A stretch of DNA of 26,227 nt from a virus: the IMG/VR virus record IMGVR_UViG_3300017719_000165, positions 1 to 26,227 of that record; one strand, written 5' to 3'. Below, piece by piece: positions 22,995 through 26,227 of the stretch. The notes under the pieces were generated by a model. The model saw only the letters and a program-made list of their open reading frames with translations, was not told where the DNA came from and searched no databases. Each line of letters starts with the position of its first letter. Position 1 is the stretch's first letter. Position numbers and translations under genes: made by a program.

Positions 22995-23843
22995 CTAGAT
23001 TACGTTTTCACCTACCATCGAGGTGAACAGTTTGTGATTCATTGCATTGCTGATTGCTATCTCTCGATTGTAACGTGCAATCTGTGGTGACTTGAGGTCA
23101 TTAGTATGCGTAGCCCAGTGAGTCAGGCAGTTATACAATGCCCATTTGTTGTGACCGAGATCCATCTTCTCACGATCCCAACCTGAGATAAGATTCTCAA
23201 GTTGCTTTTCGTTTGTCTTAGTCACTTGCTGCTGCTTAGTTACTACCTTGCATATGGTTGACCGAAAGAACTGCTCGACCTGATCGTTGTTTAATTTTGT
23301 CTGCATCCATGATTGCCACTGCTTGCTGCGCCCCATGAAATGTTCCGCACCACCTATGATCTTGGCAGCGCTCCCGTCTACGTTAACGGACGCTGTGTGC
23401 TTGAAGCGTGACTTCGCAATAGCATCTGCTGTTGTGCATCCATTCAAGCACCACAACCTGAGCCCATTGGCTTGCTGAGAAAAGGACCATGATCCGTCAT
23501 AGCTATTGAAGAAGCTGACACGGAACTGAACGTAGTCACCTACTGCTGGTTGCTGTACTAGATCAGGAAAGATAATCTCACCTCGTAACTTACGGCCATC
23601 TTCGATTACATCTACGTTGACCTCATAGTCACTAGTCAGATTACTTGCTTTAACTCCGTCAAGGATTGAGTTGACCACATCATCGTGCGGTATCATTCGA
23701 TAGCGTGACCCATGCAAGCCGAGTGTCTTGCCTGTATCTGTGCGTACAATGCACTTGTGATATGGGATAAGCTCACCGTCTTGATTAAAGACAGGCTGCT
23801 CTTCTACTGGAAAGTTGTAGCTGTTGGATTGAAAGTCTAGCAT
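22995..23843 (-). CDS. DUF932 family protein
   Basis: A 282-residue protein with the features of DUF932 phage/plasmid proteins: an N-terminal YHKCIVRTDTGKTLGLHGSR strand pair followed by YRMIPHDDVV, and a central FSFFNSYDGS-like region (QFRVSFFNSYDGSWSFSQQA) before RLWCLNGCTT. These correspond to the 'vR-d----lg-v---Y-----e-' and 'v-n--dgs-a-------r--C-N' family blocks. DUF932 proteins are common in phages and plasmids of many hosts, often near recombination genes; biochemical function is not established. A GGAG site 7 bases upstream supports the start. Confidence 0.82.
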   Translation of the reverse strand: MLDFQSNSYNFPVEEQPVFNQDGELIPYHKCIVRTDTGKTLGLHGSRYRMIPHDDVVNSILDGVKASNLTSDYEVNVDVIEDGRKLRGEIIFPDLVQQPAVGDYVQFRVSFFNSYDGSWSFSQQANGLRLWCLNGCTTADAIAKSRFKHTASVNVDGSAAKIIGGAEHFMGRSKQWQSWMQTKLNNDQVEQFFRSTICKVVTKQQQVTKTNEKQLENLISGWDREKMDLGHNKWALYNCLTHWATHTNDLKSPQIARYNREIAISNAMNHKLFTSMVGENVI

Positions 23844-23844
23844 A

Positions 23845-23994
23845 TTATATCTCCATCATTTTGATTGTAGTTTTATGGCCTGTTTCGTGGGTTAGTTCTG
23901 AAGCGGAACAAGCCGCTTCACCTTCACAAGTATTAGAGGTGGCTACATATGGCCCGTCCTCTGGATCAAATGCGATCACTATAAATAGTTTCAT
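23845..23994 (-). CDS. 49-residue hypothetical protein
   Basis: This gene starts at an ATG at 23992-23994 with an excellent GAGGAG ribosome site 8 bases upstream and ends at a TAA one base before the DUF932 start. The product begins MKLFIVIAFDPEDGPYVATS and ends THETGHKTTIKMMEI, with two cysteines between. The strand-turn-strand opening resembles small phage proteins that would fold as a beta-alpha unit. It is the first gene downstream of a palindrome-rich promoter-like region, so it probably opens this part of the operon. Function unknown. Confidence 0.65.
   Translation of the reverse strand: MKLFIVIAFDPEDGPYVATSNTCEGEAACSASELTHETGHKTTIKMMEI
23899..23920 (-). promoter_or_regulatory. Hairpin inside the 49-residue gene
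   Basis: TGAAGCGG (23899-23906) pairs perfectly with CCGCTTCA (23913-23920) around a 6-base loop. Its stem (GAAGCGG) is one base different from the leader hairpin of the SSB-like gene (GAGGCGG). It may be an mRNA-processing or stability element, or just coding sequence. Confidence 0.4.
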
Positions 23995-24026
23995 TAGTTG
24001 TTCTCCTCAGAAGTTTATTTAAAGTT

Positions 24027-24080
24027 TATACTATAGTATATGGTCGGACACTTTCTGCAACATTTGGAATGAATTCATTC
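24027..24080 (-). promoter_or_regulatory. Twin 14-bp palindromes with promoter-like sequence
   Basis: TATACTATAGTATA (24027-24040) and GAATGAATTCATTC (24067-24080) are perfect 14-bp palindromes, centres 40 bp apart, about four helix turns. On the minus strand a TTGCAG element and a TACTAT element with 16-bp spacing overlap the first palindrome, giving a sigma70-like promoter reading into the 49-residue gene. The arrangement suggests a repressible internal early promoter. Confidence 0.55.
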
Positions 24081-24090
24081 ATAAGTTTGG

Positions 24091-24177
24091 TTAGCCCAGC
24101 GCAACGAAACCTGTTACAGAAATTACCAGAACCGCGATATACATAACGAAGATTAGCTTGTCCTCATGGTCGCCCAT
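24091..24177 (-). CDS. 28-residue putative membrane micropeptide
   Basis: A minus-strand ORF from ATG at 24175-24177 to TAA at 24091-24093. The product has an acidic, charged start (MGDHEDK) followed by one hydrophobic segment of about 20 residues (LIFVMYIAVLVISVTGFVAL), ending in Gly. A purine run AAAAAGGGGG lies 7 bases upstream as ribosome site. The mRNA leader holds a tandem repeat and a UUCG hairpin. The charge-then-helix layout is that of phage membrane micropeptides, for example antiholins or membrane-protein modulators, but function cannot be assigned. It lies just upstream of the palindrome pair. Confidence 0.45.
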   Translation of the reverse strand: MGDHEDKLIFVMYIAVLVISVTGFVALG

Positions 24178-24192
24178 GTTGAAGCCCCCTTT

Positions 24193-24227
24193 TTGATAGA
24201 GTTGATAGAGTTGATAGAGTTGATAGG
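24193..24227 (+). repeat. 9-bp tandem repeat TTGATAGAG
   Basis: Three perfect copies of TTGATAGAG (24193-24219) and a partial fourth (TTGATAGG) run directly into the UUCG hairpin. On the minus strand the unit is CTCTATCAA and forms part of the leader of the 28-residue membrane peptide. No coding function is evident. Confidence 0.85.
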
Positions 24228-24244
24228 GGAGCCGAAGCTCCCCT
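24225..24244 (-). terminator. UUCG hairpin after the 138-residue gene (terminator or leader structure)
   Basis: On the minus strand AGGGGAGC, UUCG, GCTCCCCT form a perfect 8-bp stem capped by the very stable cUUCGg tetraloop. It starts 11 bases after the stop of the 138-residue gene. There is no U run after it, so it may serve as mRNA 3'-end protection or pausing rather than intrinsic termination. Confidence 0.6.
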
Positions 24245-24254
24245 TGGAGGTGAC

Positions 24255-24671
24255 TTACGCCACCATGTTTCTGAGCTTGCTGAAGTTGGCTGGCTTGGCA
24301 GCTTTGTTAGGTGCAGGGCGCTTGTTAGGTGTCCAGACCTCACCACCTGTCAGTGCAGCGAAGACTTCGCAGTCTGCATCGTGACGAGTTTGAAGCTCTT
24401 CTAGCTCGGGCAGAAGTGTATTGATCCAGCGTTCTGTCCGCTCCATAGCGTAGGTGTTCTTTTCATCTACAGCGATGTCGTACTCAGCAAGTGAATCAGC
24501 AATCTGTTTCTTCTTGAAGTTAAGACTGTTGTTCGATGTGTAGCAAGCATCGCGTCCTAAGCCGATGAGGAATTTATCGTTGATGATTGGGCCGTCAGCT
24601 GATGGCTTATCTGTAGTATGATAGTTGATAACTTCTAGTTTAAGTTGAGCTAATTTAGATACTTTAGTCAT
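24255..24671 (-). CDS. Hypothetical early protein (138 residues)
   Basis: This is the first gene of the minus-strand block. The product is soluble and mainly helical: a Lys-containing start, then NDKFLIGLGRDACYTSNNSL, a long charged helix (IADSLAEYDIAVDEKNTYAM and RTERWINTLLPELEELQTRH), and a Pro/Lys-rich tail with NKRPAPNKAAKPANFSKL. I do not recognise a family. A CAGGAGAAC ribosome site precedes the ATG and a perfect 7-bp hairpin (24691-24709) lies just upstream in the leader. As the first early gene next to the divergent control region it could act on host or phage expression, but this is speculation. Confidence 0.65.
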   Translation of the reverse strand: MTKVSKLAQLKLEVINYHTTDKPSADGPIINDKFLIGLGRDACYTSNNSLNFKKKQIADSLAEYDIAVDEKNTYAMERTERWINTLLPELEELQTRHDADCEVFAALTGGEVWTPNKRPAPNKAAKPANFSKLRNMVA

Positions 24672-24690
24672 TTCTAGTTCTCCTGTTAGT

Positions 24691-24709
24691 CAAGAGGCCA
24701 ACCCTCTTG
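24691..24709 (-). promoter_or_regulatory. Leader hairpin of the first early gene
   Basis: CAAGAGG (24691-24697) and CCTCTTG (24703-24709) pair perfectly over 7 bp around a 5-base loop. It sits about 8 bases upstream of the CAGGAG ribosome site of the 138-residue gene, close enough to influence translation or to mark a processed 5' end. Confidence 0.55.
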
Positions 24710-24755
24710 ATGCAGACCCAGAGACATGCCCACAAATCCCAGCTTGCTGGGGCTT

Positions 24756-24858
24756 GACGTTCGCAACTGCTTTCCTCACCAGACACAGGCTGGACTAAGC
24801 ACGGAGCAGCCACACACACATAGCTAACAGCTACAAATGGAAAGTAGTTGCGAATGTT
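24756..24858 (+). ncRNA. Candidate structured RNA or DNA element with a 20-bp closing stem
   Basis: Positions 24756-24775 pair without interruption with 24839-24858 when read as plus-strand RNA: 17 Watson-Crick and 3 G-U pairs. Inside the 63-base loop are two further stems: GGCTG (24788-24792) with CAGCC (24807-24811), and TAGCT (24821-24825) with AGCTA (24829-24833). Together they make a three-way junction. The G-U positions would be C-A mismatches in a minus-strand RNA, so the plus strand is favoured. A TTTT run (24857-24860) sits at the 3' end. It could be a small RNA, a leader structure of the late transcript, or, as DNA, a packaging or origin site near the small terminase gene. Confidence 0.5.
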
Positions 24859-24921
24859 TTGTGGAGCTTGTCACGCAGGGCAAGGCAAGAGGTTGGGTGA
24901 ATTGACAAGGAGAACGACGCA

Positions 24922-24966
24922 ATGCCTATCTCAATTAGCGATACTTACACTCGATGTGGGTTATAG
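24922..24966 (+). CDS. 14-codon mini-ORF with strong ribosome site (possible leader peptide)
   Basis: ATG at 24922 to TAG at 24964-24966 encodes MPISISDTYTRCGL. It is preceded by ACAAGGAGAACGAC, the same AGGAGAAC initiation motif as many minus-strand genes in this window. The longer open frame here (24848-25099) is not protein-like. It may be a leader peptide, a relic of a gene, or chance. Confidence 0.25.
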   Translation: MPISISDTYTRCGL

Positions 24967-25121
24967 TATGTTTAGCATGTCAATAGCTTTTAGAGGTACT
25001 ATGATACCTATTTACGTTAGTTACGCTACGTCACATATTGACATAGCTCAACGAAATATTGTTGTGTGGGGGGAGAGAGGGAGAGGGGGGCAAGCATGAG
25101 GATAAAGGATAGAAAGTACGG

Positions 25122-25502
25122 ATGACTAATGTTCCGAATACAAGAAAGCTGACTACGAAACAGACAGCGTTAGTAGACACCATTGTAGCAAACGGGTGTA
25201 CGATAGCTAAGGCAGCAGAGCTAGCTGGTTATAGTAGCGGTGAGTCTGGAAGAGTAACTGCAACCAAGACGATGAAGCTACCACATGTGCAACAGTATCT
25301 GATGCAAAGGATGAACGAGGAATTCGGGCTAAGTGCTACCCTAGCTGCTGGGACGGTGAGAAGGCTGGCTATGGGTGCTAAGTCTGAGTACGTTCAGCTA
25401 GAGGCTAGCAAGGATTTACTGGACCGAGCTGGGTACAAGCCGATAGACCGGTCACAGGTACAGGTTGCTGGTGACATTAAGGTGTCAATAGATCTTGGCT
25501 AG
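25122..25502 (+). CDS. Small terminase subunit-like protein
   Basis: A 126-residue protein with an N-terminal helix-turn-helix (LTTKQTALVDTIVANGCTIA, then KAAELAGYSSGES) and a following helical region where MKLPHVQQYL, then TLAAGTVRRLAMGAKSEYVQ and EASKDLLDRAGYKP match the small-terminase pattern ('kL--p-V--yl', 'a---l--la--A-s---q--A--dlL-raG--p'). It would recognise the packaging site and recruit the large subunit and nuclease. It opens the plus-strand morphogenesis block, with the large terminase expected just beyond the window. A structured, repeat-rich intergenic region upstream is a plausible binding site. Ribosome site AAAGGA is about 12 bases away, a bit distant. Confidence 0.75.
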   Translation: MTNVPNTRKLTTKQTALVDTIVANGCTIAKAAELAGYSSGESGRVTATKTMKLPHVQQYLMQRMNEEFGLSATLAAGTVRRLAMGAKSEYVQLEASKDLLDRAGYKPIDRSQVQVAGDIKVSIDLG

Positions 25503-25642
25503 GTAAACGCGTTGCAGAACGGTTGACAGACGGGGTAGGGGGTTAAAAAGTGGCAGTAGTATGTTAGCTAGTGGTCCCTCACTCTAGTGATAGTTAAAAA
25601 AGGCTCGCCTCTACAAATATTTTTCTGGTATAGGGTACGATT

Positions 25643-25939
25643 ATGAAGACAGCGGCTTGGACAAGGAAAGAGGGTAAGAACCCGAAGGGTGGTTTGAACG
25701 CAAAGGGCCGTGCCTCTTATAAGAAGGGGACGTTGAAGGCTCCTGTTAAGAGCGGTGACAATCCCAGACGGGCTTCGTTCTTGGCTAGGATGGGCGGCAT
25801 GAAGGGGCCTGAGCGTGATGCCAAGGGCAAACCCACCCGTCTTCTTCTCAGCTTAAAGGCATGGGGCGCTTCGTCCAAAGCTGATGCAAAGAAAAAGGCT
25901 GCTGCCATTAGCGCCCGTAACAAATCGAAGAAGGGTTAA
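25643..25939 (+). CDS. Basic KNPKGG protein (DUF6321-like)
   Basis: A 98-residue, extremely basic protein: WTRKEGKNPKGGLNAKGRAS near the start, RRASFLARMGGMKGP in the middle, and a Lys/Ala-rich helical tail. The 'W-RKEGKNP-GGLN-KGR-SY' block and 'SF-ARM-GM-GP--D-kG-pTR' block are what I remember as the DUF6321-type small proteins found near terminase genes in many marine phages. Function is unknown; the charge makes DNA or RNA binding likely. A TATAGGG ribosome-like element lies 9 bases upstream. It is separated from the small terminase by a 140-bp gap with a TTGACA element (25523) but no convincing -10. Confidence 0.7.
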   Translation: MKTAAWTRKEGKNPKGGLNAKGRASYKKGTLKAPVKSGDNPRRASFLARMGGMKGPERDAKGKPTRLLLSLKAWGASSKADAKKKAAAISARNKSKKG

Positions 25940-25943
25940 TTGA

Positions 25944-26195
25944 ATGGCTTTTTACACAACGGATGGTGAGCTTTATACTGGCGACAGTCATGTTCTCGCG
26001 GGCACTAATTACAGCGGAAGAACTCACACCCCTACGTCGAGACGCTTAGTTGAGGGCGAAGAGCCTGTCCGAGCCCGGAAGGCTGACGGAAAGTTGTTGG
26101 GTGATGACCCTTCAACGCCAGATGTTAACGAGGCTTTTTCTAAGCCTAAGAAGAAAGCTAAGGCTAAGGCAAATGGCAGTAAACGCAGCGGGTAA
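25944..26195 (+). CDS. Hypothetical protein with Lys-rich tail
   Basis: An 83-residue soluble protein starting MAFYTTDGELYTGDSHVLAG, with a middle segment rich in Arg/Glu and a C-terminal tail of alternating Lys and Ala. It resembles small disordered phage proteins that come just before the large terminase or portal in marine phages, but I do not know a function. An AAGAAGG ribosome site lies about 8 bases upstream, 4 bases after the previous stop. Its end overlaps the next gene by 23 bases in another frame. Confidence 0.6.
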   Translation: MAFYTTDGELYTGDSHVLAGTNYSGRTHTPTSRRLVEGEEPVRARKADGKLLGDDPSTPDVNEAFSKPKKKAKAKANGSKRSG

Positions 26196-26227
26196 CTATA
26201 CCAAACCGGGTATGAGAAAGACCTTGT
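26173..26227 (+). CDS. Partial CDS at the window edge
   Basis: An ATG at 26173 opens a frame (MAVNAAGNYTKPGMRKTL) that runs to the end of the window without stop. This start resembles small basic phage proteins that begin 'M-VNAAGNYTKP-LRK'; such proteins in my memory have a basic Gly/Lys-rich continuation. It overlaps the preceding gene's Lys-rich tail by 23 bases and has AAGG elements just upstream. Only the first 18 residues are visible. Confidence 0.55.
   Translation, partial: MAVNAAGNYTKPGMRKTL

Larger units (their letters stand above)
24672..25121. other. Divergent non-coding control region (450 bp)
   Basis: This is the only long gap without a convincing gene. It separates the minus-strand early block from the plus-strand terminase genes. 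From left to right it holds a 7-bp hairpin (24691-24709), a 5-bp hairpin (CCCAG/CTGGG, 24738-24751), the long three-way-junction element (24756-24858), a mini-ORF with a strong ribosome site (24922-24966), an AGGTA/TACCT inverted repeat (24994-25009), and a purine-rich run (25066-25092). TTGACA elements occur at 24902 and 25038 but no good -10 follows at 16-18 bp. Confidence 0.6.

Noticed and set aside
24193-24227. CRISPR-like or iteron array.
   Set aside because: The 9-bp units are directly adjacent without spacers and too few, so this is a simple tandem repeat.
24902-25066. TTGACA -35-like elements at 24902 and 25038 as late promoters.
   Set aside because: Neither has an acceptable -10 at 16-18 bp. 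The true promoters here may be of another type.
24848-25099. An 83-codon plus-strand open frame in the divergent region.
   Set aside because: The composition is not protein-like (ends in a Gly/Arg purine run), its ATG has no ribosome site, and it overlaps the right arm of the structured element.

Overview
The window is part of a tailed bacteriophage genome with a short-tailed (podovirus-like) virion. The evidence is an unbroken plus-strand run of virion genes that matches the T7 order from the tail adaptor to the fibre: coat protein, gp11-like adaptor, gp12-like nozzle, gp14-, gp15- and gp16-like internal virion proteins, then a fibre with a gp17-like N-terminus. The coat protein itself is not T7-like; it resembles the Phage_capsid_2 type. 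The small-protein content (DUF7483-type fibre, KNPKGG-type basic protein, GTA-type 3TM holin relative) suggests a marine phage of a Gram-negative, possibly alphaproteobacterial, host. That host guess is inference from remembered family distribution, not something the sequence proves.

Layout. (1) 1-10812, plus: coat protein with a terminator behind it, tail adaptor, nozzle and three internal (ejection) proteins. (2) 10868-16079, plus: fibre and receptor-binding genes and a tail-assembly chaperone-like protein. (3) 16090-18114, plus: a tightly packed lysis cassette of small membrane proteins ending in an M15 peptidase endolysin. (4) 18115-18239: convergent junction with a long inverted repeat. 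(5) 18240-24671, minus: the presumed early block. It holds a two-HTH-domain regulator, an SSB-like protein with an acidic tail, an ERF annealing protein, a YqaJ/lambda-type exonuclease, a RuvC-like resolvase, several small HTH and zinc-ribbon proteins, a DUF932 protein and several very small genes. (6) 24672-25121: a divergent non-coding region with strong hairpins. (7) 25122 to the end, plus: small terminase, a basic KNPKGG protein, a hypothetical protein and the start of another gene, leading presumably to the large terminase and portal outside the window.

How it works together: the minus-strand block looks like a recombination-dependent replication and repair kit (exonuclease, annealing protein, SSB-like protein, Holliday-junction resolvase) with small regulators. 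The plus-strand blocks package DNA, build the virion and lyse the cell. No DNA or RNA polymerase, helicase, primase, integrase or CI-like full-length repressor is visible here.

Most interesting points: a gluzincin-type metalloprotease domain (HEIMH plus a downstream Glu) apparently inserted into the gp16-like ejection protein; a 20-bp-stem, three-way-junction RNA candidate in the divergent region next to the small terminase gene; twin 14-bp palindromes 40 bp apart in the early block; two HTH genes sharing 128 bp in different frames; and an EF-hand loop fused to a two-TM holin-like protein.
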